A stretch of DNA of 64,000 bases, from the NCBI GenBank assembly GCA_003149935.1, contig QAMH01000009.1, forward strand, positions 1 to 64,000, written 5' to 3'. Made by a program: the position numbers and the translations under genes. Positions 25,650 through 34,326 of this stretch are shown piece by piece. The DNA comes from Coriobacteriia bacterium (GTDB lineage: Bacteria; Actinomycetota; Coriobacteriia; Coriobacteriales; QAMH01). The notes under the pieces were generated by a model that saw only the letters and a program-made list of their open reading frames with translations, searched no databases and was not told the DNA's origin. Position 1 is the stretch's first letter, and each line of letters begins with the position of its first letter.

Positions 25650-26231
25650 ATGCAGAGAAATGACCGATTGAAAATTGCAAATCAGCCCGTATGGACATAC
25701 GGATGCATCTTCAGTTCTATTAATATACGAATTGGCATGAACTGGATTGCCGCAGGCACTCGAAAGACTGCTGGTAAAACGCGCGAAACGCAGTCAATAT
25801 ACAGGATAGACGTGCCCTCATCCTTGAATGGTGAATGGATTATGGTAAATCCGAAAGGGAAAATAATTATCGAACCAGGGCTGAATATCTGGCCGCACGA
25901 ACTCAAAACAGCAGAAGCACTAGCCGCCGCTGGTTATACCGTCGAGTTTATTCGTAAAAGCGATGTCGAATATGAAAAGACAGCAGACGTGCTAATTGAT
26001 GGCGTGCAGTGGGAAATGAAAGCGCCTAAATCAGGAAAGACAGATATGATTTTAAAGAACTTGCGTCGTGCGCTCCATCAATCCTGCTGTGTTGTTTTTG
26101 ATGCTCGCCGCATGAAGAATTTGCCTAACCAGATAATAGAGCGTGAAGTACGCGCACGCGCCCATGACTTGAAATCACTGAGGCATTTAATCTATATCAA
26201 TCGCTATGGGGAAGTTGTGACAATCAGATAA
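25650..26231 (+). CDS. CdiA C-terminal-toxin-like nuclease domain protein
   Basis: The conserved part is the last about 130 residues (NPKGKIIIEPGLNIWPHELKTAEALAAAGY type start, then DVLIDGVQWEMKAPK and INRYGEVVTI). D...E-x-K in that stretch fits the PD-(D/E)xK-like fold of CdiA C-terminal tRNases (PF18451); this is recalled similarity. Stand-alone versions occur in mobile elements of Gram-positive bacteria. Translation may start at Met 25842 (MVNPKG) or upstream; no ribosome binding site decides it. No immunity gene is adjacent, and it may not be toxic. It lies divergent to hsdR, about 195 bp away, in the defence island. Confidence 0.55.
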   Translation: MQRNDRLKIANQPVWTYGCIFSSINIRIGMNWIAAGTRKTAGKTRETQSIYRIDVPSSLNGEWIMVNPKGKIIIEPGLNIWPHELKTAEALAAAGYTVEFIRKSDVEYEKTADVLIDGVQWEMKAPKSGKTDMILKNLRRALHQSCCVVFDARRMKNLPNQIIEREVRARAHDLKSLRHLIYINRYGEVVTIR

Positions 26232-26373
26232 CCCGTGTTAGACTACGTAATGTCAAAGCGCTCGAACGGTGCATATTGTACCTTCCTCGGGCGCTTTCTT
26301 GCTCTCTTGGCACTCGTTGAGCATCCGAAATCCGTTGCACAAGACGTCGTCTTTACTTACTCAAACCAAACCG

Positions 26374-27204
26374 TTACTTCTCCTCACGGCGATACACGCT
26401 GTCGAGCGTTTGGTTCTGATCGTTTACCCACTCAATCCAGCCATTCTGACTGCCCCCAAGCACAAAGACAGCAGCGGCGCTTGGACTCGGGAACTCATAG
26501 TCCTCCTCGTGCGTGACGACTTCGTCCGCATTGCCGAAAATCTGCTTGCGTTTCTCATCCACACCGGTATTTTTCGTTATCGCATGGGTAAGGTCAATCT
26601 GGGAACCAGCTAGGACTGTAAACCGACCCGAGTTCTTGTCATATTTACCGATGCCCTTGATGCCATTGCGTCGTGTATGGAATACCGGGCTAATCTCAGG
26701 ACCAGCATAAACCCGATCAAGGTCGAGGCCCAAAGCGGCCATCCGGAACAACACGTCATCGTGCAATCTCTCGATGTAGTCTTCGGAATATGGGCTCACG
26801 TAAGGCTTGGGAACTTCCGAATTCACCGAGCTGTATGAACCATGCTCAAGAATATATGCAATCGCCTTTGCTTCGAGCCCGTTGAGAGCATCCTGGCTGA
26901 GGTTCTGGTTATCTGTCAGGAACATGACGGCTTTGTTCCAGAAGTCTTTCTTCGCCTTATGGTCATCAAGACGTCTGATGCCCTGCACGGTCTGTCCGGC
27001 ATACACGCTACTAATCACTCCATGATCTTCATCAAGCAGATAGTAGATGCCGCGCGAGGGAATGTCGGGAAGTCGCTTGGCTTCAGGGAGCATAGCTCGC
27101 GGTATGACAATGGTCATAAGTGATTCGCCCTCGACGCGGCAGATCCGAATGCCCTCCGGATCACTGTTAATGAGCTGCATGATTATAGTTTTGAGCTTTA
27201 TCAC
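26374..27204 (-). CDS. GIY-YIG nuclease-like protein with DUF4357 domain
   Basis: The product of 276 residues starts at GTG 27204. Residues about 50-80 read RGIYYLLDEDHGVISSVYAGQT followed by IRRLDDHKAKKDFWNKA, the GIY-YIG core with the conserved Arg. The C-terminal part (FPSPSAAAVFVLGGSQNGWIEWVN) is the DUF4357 domain often found with it. Such proteins are common in defence islands beside restriction-modification genes, and their targets are not established. It converges on the CdiA-like gene and lies just upstream of rsmI on the same strand. Confidence 0.8.
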   Translation of the reverse strand: MIKLKTIIMQLINSDPEGIRICRVEGESLMTIVIPRAMLPEAKRLPDIPSRGIYYLLDEDHGVISSVYAGQTVQGIRRLDDHKAKKDFWNKAVMFLTDNQNLSQDALNGLEAKAIAYILEHGSYSSVNSEVPKPYVSPYSEDYIERLHDDVLFRMAALGLDLDRVYAGPEISPVFHTRRNGIKGIGKYDKNSGRFTVLAGSQIDLTHAITKNTGVDEKRKQIFGNADEVVTHEEDYEFPSPSAAAVFVLGGSQNGWIEWVNDQNQTLDSVYRREEK

Positions 27205-27236
27205 TTGTTATCCCATCTGTTAAGCAGCCGTTATTG

Positions 27237-28073
27237 CTACATCCCTAAAATCAGCTCGTAGAGCTTGTTTTTGGGAAGGCCAAGTTCGCGGGCGAGCTGC
27301 TTGGCGAGAGCGGATTTTGGTGTGCCAGCGGCGAGCTCGGCGGCGATGCGTTCGTGCAAGGCGGGATCATCAAGCGAGGCCGCCTGTTGCGCGCGGACAT
27401 CTGGCGGTGCGATGACCAGGGCAATCTCGCCCTTGACCACATCACGGGTGACGAGGTTTGCAGCAAGTTCGTCAGCAGGAAGGCGCAATACCTCCTCGTG
27501 AAGCTTGGTGAGCTCGCGGCACAGTGCAACCGGACGGGAGCCATATGCCTGTGCGATAGACGCGACGGACGCAGCGACGCGATGGGGCGATTCGTAAAAG
27601 ACGAGCGCGGCATCGAGGTTTGCCAGCGATTCGAGAAGCGCGGTGCGCTCGGCCTCCTTACGTGGCAAAAAGCCTCCGAAATAGAAGGCGTTGTACTTGA
27701 ATCCCGAGGCAACAAGTGCGGTCGTCACGGCCGACGGCCCCGGCAAGACATCCACCGGCACGCCCGCCTCACGCGCGGCGTCGACGAGCACACAGCCCGG
27801 ATCGCTGATGCCCGGCATGCCCGCATCCGAGCAAAACGCCACTGTCTCGCCATCGAGCATGCGGGAGACAAGAGTGGGAGACTTGGCGGCGATGACGTTC
27901 TCGTCGCAGCGCTCGAGACGATTCTCGATACCGAAATGCGCCAGCAATTTGCCGGTCACGCGCGTGTCCTCGGCACAGACGACATCGGCCTGCTCGAGCG
28001 CCTCGAGCGCACGGGCAGTCATGTCGCCCAGGTTGCCCAGCGGCGTGGGCACTATGATCAGCTTTCCGGTCAT
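27237..28073 (-). CDS. rsmI: 16S rRNA (cytidine-1402-2'-O)-methyltransferase RsmI
   Basis: Tetrapyrrole-methylase-fold enzyme of 278 residues acting on C1402 of 16S rRNA. Motifs: LIIVPTPLGNLGDMTARALEAL (N terminus), AFCSDAGMPGISDPG (SAM-binding), LPGPSAVTTALVASG, and FYESPHRVAASV. ATG 28073 is preceded by AGG; an in-frame ATG at 28085 is less well placed. It stands alone after the gap terminator. Confidence 0.95.
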   Translation of the reverse strand: MTGKLIIVPTPLGNLGDMTARALEALEQADVVCAEDTRVTGKLLAHFGIENRLERCDENVIAAKSPTLVSRMLDGETVAFCSDAGMPGISDPGCVLVDAAREAGVPVDVLPGPSAVTTALVASGFKYNAFYFGGFLPRKEAERTALLESLANLDAALVFYESPHRVAASVASIAQAYGSRPVALCRELTKLHEEVLRLPADELAANLVTRDVVKGEIALVIAPPDVRAQQAASLDDPALHERIAAELAAGTPKSALAKQLARELGLPKNKLYELILGM

Positions 28074-28086
28074 CGTCGCCTGCAAA

Positions 28087-28121
28087 TAAAATGAGACAGT
28101 TGCTCAGAGCAACTGTCTCAT
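28087..28121 (-). terminator. Rho-independent terminator after gap
   Basis: ATGAGACAGTTGCTC and GAGCAACTGTCTCAT form a perfect 15-bp stem around one unpaired base, followed on the minus strand by TTTATTT. It separates gap from rsmI. Confidence 0.85.
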
Positions 28122-28138
28122 TTTCATGGATTCGGCAC

Positions 28139-29143
28139 TTATGCCACCAGGAACTTGGCAAGGTCAATGCAGCGTGCGGAATAGCCCATCTCGTTGTCGT
28201 ACCAGGAAATGCACTTCACGAAGTTACCCTCGCCGCCAAGCACCTTGGTGAGCCTGGAGTCGAAAATCGAGGAATGCAGGTCGCCGATGATGTCGCAGCT
28301 GACGATGGGGTCGACACAGTACTCGAGAATGCCCTTCATGGGGCCTTCGGCAGCGGTCTTCATGGCGGCGTTGATCTCGTCGACGGTCACGTCGCGCTCG
28401 AGCTCGGCCGTGAGGTCGACCATCGAACCCGTCGGGGTGGGAACGCGGGTCGCGAAGCCGTCGAGCTTGCCTTGCAGGCTGGGAAGCACCAGGCCGACAG
28501 CCTTGGCGGCACCGGTGGAGGTGGGAATCATGGAAAGCGCAGCAGCACGCGAGCGACGGAAATCCTTGTGGTGCACATCGAGGATCTTCTGGTCGTTGGT
28601 GTATGCGTGAATGGTGTTCATCAAACCACGCTTGATGCCAAAGGAATCATTGAGGACCTTGGCAAACGGCGCAAGGCAGTTGGTGGTGCACGACGCATTG
28701 GAGACGATGTTCATCGTCGCCGGATCATAGATGTCCTGGTTGACACCCATAACGATGGTGGCGTCCACGTCCGTACCCGGAGCGGAGATGACGACCTTCT
28801 TGGCGCCGTTATCGAGATGCACCTGGCAGGCTTCGCCGGTCTTGAGGCGACCCGTGGACTCGATGACGACCTCTGCGCCAACGGAAGCCCAGTCGAGCTC
28901 CTTGGGTTCGCGCGTCTGGAACGCCTTGATCTCGTGACCTTCGACGACGAGCGCGCCCTCCTTGGCGTAGCACTCCTCGAAGACACGGCCCTGGCTGGAA
29001 TCGTACTTGGTCAGATACGCCGCGCACTCGAGATCGCTCGGGTTGTTGATGGCGACGACTTCGACGTCCGGATCAAGCTCTGCAAGACGGAAGACCAGAC
29101 GACCGATGCGGCCAAAGCCATTGATGCCGATTTTGAGAGACAT
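28139..29143 (-). CDS. gap: Glyceraldehyde-3-phosphate dehydrogenase
   Basis: Glycolytic/gluconeogenic enzyme, 334 residues, full length. N-terminal NAD-binding loop MSLKIGINGFGRIGRLVFRL; catalytic Cys in SNASCTTNCLAPFAKVL (about residue 151). C-terminal WYDNEMGYSARCIDL is typical. The start is preceded by AAGG. A TATACT box at 29183-29188 on the minus strand, without a clear -35, may be its promoter. A strong terminator follows. Confidence 0.97.
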   Translation of the reverse strand: MSLKIGINGFGRIGRLVFRLAELDPDVEVVAINNPSDLECAAYLTKYDSSQGRVFEECYAKEGALVVEGHEIKAFQTREPKELDWASVGAEVVIESTGRLKTGEACQVHLDNGAKKVVISAPGTDVDATIVMGVNQDIYDPATMNIVSNASCTTNCLAPFAKVLNDSFGIKRGLMNTIHAYTNDQKILDVHHKDFRRSRAAALSMIPTSTGAAKAVGLVLPSLQGKLDGFATRVPTPTGSMVDLTAELERDVTVDEINAAMKTAAEGPMKGILEYCVDPIVSCDIIGDLHSSIFDSRLTKVLGGEGNFVKCISWYDNEMGYSARCIDLAKFLVA

Positions 29144-29243
29144 TCCAGATTCACCTTCCCTGAAAGGTTACATAACGACATAAGTATAGCGGTGCTACTT
29201 TGGTCTCGCCGCAATCGTTCGGCAGGCGGGATAAATGTTGAGC

Positions 29244-29462
29244 GCGCAAAAAGCCCGGAAGTCTAGGATGCCACGAATTCATATGCGCATTTTCTGCGAG
29301 AGTCTAGGGTTTGCAGCCCTTTGCAGGAGCAAACTCCTAGACATCCGCAAGAAATGCGCATTCTCACATGCGCAATCCTAGACTTCCGGGCTTTTTGCGC
29401 ACGATTCGCTCTGGCAACTCGAATGGCCACTGCAAATCCTAGACTTTGGCGATTTCTGCGCA
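29244..29462. repeat. Five-unit CCTAGAC...TGCGCA array (locus 1)
   Basis: Five imperfect units of about 25-27 bp run from CCTAGAC to TGCGCA. Unit positions and orientations are 29244-29268 (-), 29284-29309 (-), 29334-29360 (+), 29375-29401 (+), 29436-29462 (+). Between unit 2 and 3 lies TTTGCAGCCCTTTGCAGGAGCAAA. The array fills the gap between the gap promoter region and the proB stop codon. A second five-unit array with the same orientation order lies at 58187-58375. Confidence 0.8.
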
Positions 29463-29469
29463 TTGAGTC

Positions 29470-30540
29470 CTAGAAGATAACGAGCTCGTCGCGATTGATG
29501 AACTCGCGGGCCCCGTGCTTCCCGAGCAAACCCTCGAGCTCGTCGGCACCATAGCCAGCAAGACCACGCCCAATGATGCGTCCCTGCAAATCGACGACGT
29601 CGACCGGATCACCTGCCTCGAACGTGCCCTCAACCGCGACGATGCCCACGGGCAACAGCGAGCCGCCGTGATTGAGCAGCGCATTGCAAGCGCCATCATC
29701 GCAGGTAACGCGGCCCTTCACCTTGCCACCGAGTGCAATCCACGACTTACGTGCCGCAAGACCGTTCGAGCTCTCGTCGAAGAAGGTCGTTCCGACCTGG
29801 CGCCCATGCACCGCATCGGTAATGGCTCCACGACGATGCCCCTCGCAGATGACCATCGGAATGCCTGCTGCCATGAGCACGCGCGCGGCGGCAATCTTGG
29901 TGAGCATGCCGCCCGAACCGCTGCGGCTGCCAACGCCACCGGCACCATTCTCGATCTCCTCGCTCATCTTGCTCACGGTGTTGAGCAGCTCGGCGTCCTC
30001 GTTCTTGCGCGGATCAGCCGTGTACAGGCCGTCGATGTCGCTGAGCAGCACCACGAGGTCGGCGTTGATGGATGTCGCGACCATGGCCGCGAGCGTGTCG
30101 TTGTCGCCAAAGCGAATCTCTTCGACGGCAACGGTGTCGTTTTCGTTGATGATGGGCACCACGCCCAGCTCGAGCAGACGCTCGATCGTGTCGCGTGCGT
30201 GCAAGTACGATTCGCGCTGCCCGGTGGTCGCGCGCGTCATGAGGATCTGTCCCACCGTCACGCCAAAGCAGGCGAAGGTGTCGGTGTACTGGCGGATGAG
30301 GCCAACCTGGCCGATGGAAGCAGCGGCCTGCAAGGTGGGCATGTCATCGGGGCGTTCGCCGTGAATGCCGAGCACTTCGAGACCCAACGCGATAGATCCC
30401 GAAGACACGATGATGGGTTGGACGTCCTCGTCATGTATGAGGTTGGCGCACTCGGAGGCAAGATGCCCCACGAAGACGGCATCAACCTTGCCATCCTTCA
30501 CGAGAGTGGACGAACCGATCTTGATTACCACGCGCTTCAT
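29470..30540 (-). CDS. proB: Glutamate 5-kinase
   Basis: First enzyme of proline synthesis, 356 residues. Amino-acid-kinase domain: VVIKIGSSTLVKDGKV (N terminus), IIVSSGSIALGLEVLG, IINENDTVAVEEIRFGDNDTLAA (about residue 140) and GSGGMLTKIAAARVL. A C-terminal PUA domain (about residues 275-355) is present, so it is the full-length form. It starts 3 bp after obg. proA is not in the window. It is the last gene of gcs2-obg-proB, the obg-proB linkage being common in Gram-positives. Confidence 0.95.
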   Translation of the reverse strand: MKRVVIKIGSSTLVKDGKVDAVFVGHLASECANLIHDEDVQPIIVSSGSIALGLEVLGIHGERPDDMPTLQAAASIGQVGLIRQYTDTFACFGVTVGQILMTRATTGQRESYLHARDTIERLLELGVVPIINENDTVAVEEIRFGDNDTLAAMVATSINADLVVLLSDIDGLYTADPRKNEDAELLNTVSKMSEEIENGAGGVGSRSGSGGMLTKIAAARVLMAAGIPMVICEGHRRGAITDAVHGRQVGTTFFDESSNGLAARKSWIALGGKVKGRVTCDDGACNALLNHGGSLLPVGIVAVEGTFEAGDPVDVVDLQGRIIGRGLAGYGADELEGLLGKHGAREFINRDELVIF

Positions 30541-30543
30541 CGC

Positions 30544-31953
30544 CTAGCCCTCTCGATCAATGATGTTATCGAACTCATCATCACCCCAGCCCGCAGGCTC
30601 GAACTCGAAGGCGATGTCCATGATGCGCACCTCGTCGCCGGCATGCGCCCCCGCTGCGGTAAGCGCGCGCTCGACACCAGCACGCTCCATGCGGCGCTGC
30701 AGGAAGGCGACGGCTTCGTCGTTGTCCCACTCGGTCTGGACGACCATGCGCTCGACGCCCTTGCCGTGCACACGCCATGCATGCGGCCCCTCTTCCTCGA
30801 CCTCGATGGCGCGATCGCGCTCGAGGCGCTTGTGCTCCCAAATCTGGTCGTACTCGGGCATTGGGTCTTCGGCCGCTTGCTCACGCAAGCGATGGACCTC
30901 GGTCGCGGTTGCCGCGATGAGCGAGTCGATGCCCGTTTGCGTTACGGCGCTCACCGCGAAAAACGGGATGGGATTGGGAATGTCTATGCCGTCGTCGAGC
31001 AGGCGCTCGGAGAGCTCCTCGCTCTCGGCCTTCACGTGCGCGCGCAGGCGCTCGAGATTCTCCTCGGTCCCGGGCACGTCGACCTTGTTGCCCACGACGA
31101 TGACGGGGCGGTCGGCGAGCTCGGGGGCGTACAGAGCCAGCTCGCGTTTGATGATCTCGTAATCCTCGACCGGATCGCGTCCCTCGAGGCCGCCCGTCAA
31201 ATCGACGACGTGCAAGATGAGGGCCGTGCGCTCGACATGACGCAGGAACTCGTGACCCAGGCCCTTGCCCTCGGCGGCACCTTCGATGAGACCGGGGACG
31301 TCTGCCACCGTGAAGCTCAGGTCCCCGTAGCGAACCATGCCCAGATTGGGCGTGAGCGTAGTGAACGGGTAATCGGCAATCTTGGGGCGTGCGGCCGACA
31401 TGCAGGCGATGAGCGAGCTCTTGCCCACCGATGGCATGCCCACAAGCGCGGCATCTGCCATGAGCTTCATCTCGAGCTCGATCCAGAACGGCTCGGTCGG
31501 CTCGCCCAGCTCGGAGAACGACGGGGCGCGCCTCGTGGGCGTGACGAAGTGCGTGTTGCCACGGCCACCACGGCCACCCTTGGCGACGATGACGCGCTCG
31601 CCGTTATGGGTGAGGTCGGCGATTTCCTCGCATGGCTCCAAATCCTCATCGAGCAGACGCACGACCGTGCCCACGGGCACTTTGAGGATGAGGTCCTCGC
31701 CGTTTGCGCCGTGCATGCGCTTGCCCTGCCCATGCGTGCCCTTCTGCGCCTTGAAATGGTGCTTGTAGCGATAGTCGATGAGCGTGGAAACCGTGGCATC
31801 CGCAACGATGATGATGTCGCCACCGCGGCCACCATCGCCGCCGTCAGGACCACCCTTGGGAACATGGGCCTCGCGACGAAACGAGGTGCATCCGGCACCG
31901 CCGTTGCCAGATTTGACCTGTATGCGAACCTGATCGGTGAAGGTTCCCGCCAT
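30544..31953 (-). CDS. obgE: Obg/CgtA GTPase
   Basis: Ribosome-associated GTPase of 469 residues from ATG 31953 (MAGTFTDQVRIQVKSGNGG). Domains in order: Gly-rich Obg fold (HVPKGGPDGGDGGRGGDII), G domain with G1 GMPSVGKSSLI (about residue 166), G3 DVPGLIEGA and G4 VVGNKVD. The C-terminal OCT domain (about 345-430, WRVHGKGVERMV) is followed by an acidic tail. The frame is open to 32064 but these upstream codons overlap gcs2 and do not match Obg. One base separates it from gcs2. Confidence 0.95.
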   Translation of the reverse strand: MAGTFTDQVRIQVKSGNGGAGCTSFRREAHVPKGGPDGGDGGRGGDIIIVADATVSTLIDYRYKHHFKAQKGTHGQGKRMHGANGEDLILKVPVGTVVRLLDEDLEPCEEIADLTHNGERVIVAKGGRGGRGNTHFVTPTRRAPSFSELGEPTEPFWIELEMKLMADAALVGMPSVGKSSLIACMSAARPKIADYPFTTLTPNLGMVRYGDLSFTVADVPGLIEGAAEGKGLGHEFLRHVERTALILHVVDLTGGLEGRDPVEDYEIIKRELALYAPELADRPVIVVGNKVDVPGTEENLERLRAHVKAESEELSERLLDDGIDIPNPIPFFAVSAVTQTGIDSLIAATATEVHRLREQAAEDPMPEYDQIWEHKRLERDRAIEVEEEGPHAWRVHGKGVERMVVQTEWDNDEAVAFLQRRMERAGVERALTAAGAHAGDEVRIMDIAFEFEPAGWGDDEFDNIIDREG

Positions 31954-31954
31954 G

Positions 31955-33190
31955 TTAGATCCCCTTGAAGTCCATGAGCGGTTCGAGATAATCCGCTTCG
32001 ACGCCCAGGCCATCGGGTGCAATCTGGAAGAGCAGCCCAATCCAGCTCTCGAGCGTACGGCCATAGATCACGGCATCGAGCTCATCGGTAATCACAGCAT
32101 CGATGGCATCCTCGACACTTTGCTCGGTATAGGGCCAAATGCCATCCTCGCCCACTCCGAGCGCGCGTTCAATGATGTCGAGATTGGTCTCGCCATAGAA
32201 AATGCCCTTGATGAGCGCGGCATATCCGAGCGCAACGTCAAAAGGCACCGAGTCGCCCTGACGAATCTCGACGTAGCGCTTGAGGCGCACGTCTGGCCAC
32301 ACCATGCTGAACAGGTGCTCGATATCGGCCTTGTCCATAGGCGCATCCGCATAGGCTTCGGCCGCGGTCATCGTTCCCGTGGAATGCACGTCAGGGCGCG
32401 TGATGAAGATAGGCGGAACGGAGAGCAGCCAATCCGCGTAGGCGGCAAAGCCGAATCCCTCGTCGAAGAGGCCCGGAATGGCACCGCAACGAGCAGGATC
32501 GACCTCACGCCACACCTTCATGCGACGAAGCGGCGTAGAGTTGGGCTCGCCTTCGAAGACAGGAACGTTATCGAGCAGATATGAGAAGACGGGACCAAGC
32601 AAAGTGGCGATGCGCAGCTTGCGCACGGCGTCGGCCTCGTTCGCGAAATCAATGGAAACCTGCATGGAGGTGGTCGCGCGCATCATGCGCTCGGCGTGCA
32701 TGCCAGGTAGCTTCGAGAAGTACTCGTCCATGAAGTGATAGCGCGGCTTGGGGATGATGGGGAGATCTGCCGCATGATTCTTGGGGTCGTAGCCCAGTGG
32801 GACGAGCGTGTAGTCGAAGGGCTTGAGGATCTGCTTCATGCGCAAGGCGAAGTTGTCGTACTCGTGCTCGACATCTGCTAGCGAGAGCATAGGCGATATG
32901 GAGACCTCAAGCTGCGCCGCAGGCTCAATGGTCACGTTGGAATCGAGGCGGAACAGCGACAGGATGTCGCCCTCCTCGTTGCGCACGACCTCGGAATAGT
33001 ACGGACTTAGCTGCTCGAGAATGTCGCGCACGCCCAGACGGCCGTGCTTCTCGATGTAGGGTACACGATCGCCGTCCTCGTCGAGCACGAACTGCTCGAT
33101 CTCGACGCCGATGTAGCCCATGTCACCGCCCTTGCACCCCGATTCGAGGTACTCGATGATTAACTCGCGATTGTCGAATTGGTCGCTCAT
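31955..33190 (-). CDS. Glutamate-cysteine ligase family 2 (GCS2)
   Basis: The 411-residue product from ATG 33190 (MSDQFDNRELII) matches the plant/actinobacterial GCS2 family: YIGVEIEQFVLDEDG (ATP/glutamate site), LDSNVTIEPAAQLEVSISP, RYHFMDEYF, MMRATTSMQVSIDF and LTGTM-like HSTGTMTAAEAY. Family members make gamma-glutamylcysteine or related thiol precursors (GshA/EgtA type). No glutathione synthetase or ergothioneine genes are near, so the product is uncertain. It heads the gcs2-obg-proB operon and is divergent-adjacent to no other gene; LysR lies 50 bp upstream on the same strand. Confidence 0.85.
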   Translation of the reverse strand: MSDQFDNRELIIEYLESGCKGGDMGYIGVEIEQFVLDEDGDRVPYIEKHGRLGVRDILEQLSPYYSEVVRNEEGDILSLFRLDSNVTIEPAAQLEVSISPMLSLADVEHEYDNFALRMKQILKPFDYTLVPLGYDPKNHAADLPIIPKPRYHFMDEYFSKLPGMHAERMMRATTSMQVSIDFANEADAVRKLRIATLLGPVFSYLLDNVPVFEGEPNSTPLRRMKVWREVDPARCGAIPGLFDEGFGFAAYADWLLSVPPIFITRPDVHSTGTMTAAEAYADAPMDKADIEHLFSMVWPDVRLKRYVEIRQGDSVPFDVALGYAALIKGIFYGETNLDIIERALGVGEDGIWPYTEQSVEDAIDAVITDELDAVIYGRTLESWIGLLFQIAPDGLGVEADYLEPLMDFKGI

Positions 33191-33239
33191 GACAGCCTCA
33201 TTCGTTGACGTTGTAGTTAACCCGATATGGTACCGCAAC

Positions 33240-34166
33240 TCACTCACCCAGATACCTCGCAACGAGCGGATTGCTCTTGATGACGGCACGCAGGTTGTCG
33301 ATGTAAGACGCGAGCAGACCGTCGAGCACACGATCCCTATGGATGAGATATCCCACAGTCATGGTGATATCAGTATCAAGCGGAATGGAGACGATGCCGT
33401 CCTGCATCTCGGGCGTGAGTATGCCCGTCGAAAGCGTGTAGCCATCGAAGTCAGTGAGCAGACTCGTGAGCGTCGCGCGATCGGAAATGCGAATCTTGCG
33501 CTTGTGCGGCACCTCGGAGAGCGGTTCTTCCGAGAAGAAGAACGAGTTGGCGACGCCCTGCTCGAACGAATAGCGCGGGTAATCTTCCAGCTCATCGAGC
33601 GTAAGCATCTCACGATGCGCCAGTGGATGGTGCTCGCCCACAAAAACGTTGACGGGTGCCTCGAAGAGCGGCGTGAACACGAGCTGGGCATCTTCGAAGG
33701 CGCTGCGCAGCACGCGCGCATTGTGCCGGTCAATGTAGAGAATACCGATGTCAGAGCGATGCGTGCGCACGTCATCGATAATCTCGCCAGTCGCCGCCTC
33801 GCGCATGATGAAGTCGTATTCCTCGTCATCGCAGCTATCCACCGTGTCGATGAACGCGCGGACGCAAAACGCGTAATGCTGTGTCGAGACCGAGAAACGC
33901 GCCTCGTGGCTTTTGCTCGCGTAATGCTCCTCGAGCATGTTTGCCTGCTCGACGATTTGTCGCGCGTAGGCAAGCAGTTCGTTTCCCTCGTTGGTGAGTG
34001 CCACACCACGATTGGTACGCGTGAATATCTCGATGCCAAACTCGCGCTCGAGTTCCTTGACGGCAATCGAAAGATTCGATTGAGATGCGTACATGTGCTT
34101 GGCCGCTGCGCTCATGGATCCGGTCTCGGCAATTGCGATGAGATAACGAAGCTGTTGGAGGGTCAT
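33240..34166 (-). CDS. LysR-family transcriptional regulator
   Basis: Product of 308 residues from ATG 34166, which has AAGGA upstream. The N-terminal helix-turn-helix is clear (LQQLRYLIAIAETGSMSAAAKHMYASQSNLSIAVKELEREFGIEIFTRTNRGVALT). Residues 90-300 are a periplasmic-binding-like effector domain. This effector domain is similar along its length to the separate protein encoded at 35689-36342 (shared LDELEDYPRYSFEQ / LDQLEDYPYIYFEQ; DRATLTSLLTDFDGYTLSTGIL / DRASLSELIVALNGYTVTSGIL). It is divergent from the ligase operon and probably controls it. Confidence 0.9.
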   Translation of the reverse strand: MTLQQLRYLIAIAETGSMSAAAKHMYASQSNLSIAVKELEREFGIEIFTRTNRGVALTNEGNELLAYARQIVEQANMLEEHYASKSHEARFSVSTQHYAFCVRAFIDTVDSCDDEEYDFIMREAATGEIIDDVRTHRSDIGILYIDRHNARVLRSAFEDAQLVFTPLFEAPVNVFVGEHHPLAHREMLTLDELEDYPRYSFEQGVANSFFFSEEPLSEVPHKRKIRISDRATLTSLLTDFDGYTLSTGILTPEMQDGIVSIPLDTDITMTVGYLIHRDRVLDGLLASYIDNLRAVIKSNPLVARYLGE

Positions 34167-34199
34167 GGTTTCCTTCAATCGTATATATTGCTTGTCAAT

Positions 34200-34214
34200 C
34201 TATTTTATCAATAG
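34200..34214. promoter_or_regulatory. Palindrome between lysR and ligase operon
   Basis: CTATTTTATCAATAG has five-base arms CTATT/AATAG in an AT-rich part of the 160-bp divergent intergenic region. It is a plausible LysR-family binding site; the assignment is inference. Confidence 0.35.
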
Positions 34215-34326
34215 CAAGGTATCGAAACTACGCATGGGCAAAACTCTATGCAACGAAGTCGAAGAGTGGTGAAATAGCGGACGTCTATCCGAGAGCAAGA
34301 TCGATACCACACGAAAGGAGCTCGGC

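Noticed and set aside
28091..29266. Long plus-strand open frame (391 codons) opposite gap
   Set aside because: It is the complement of gap and inherits openness from GC-rich codon bias; no ribosome binding site and no family features.
29515..31968. 817-codon plus-strand open frame opposite proB and obg
   Set aside because: It lies antisense to two well-supported genes, and its Arg/His/Leu/Val-rich composition is typical of antisense translation of GC-rich genes.
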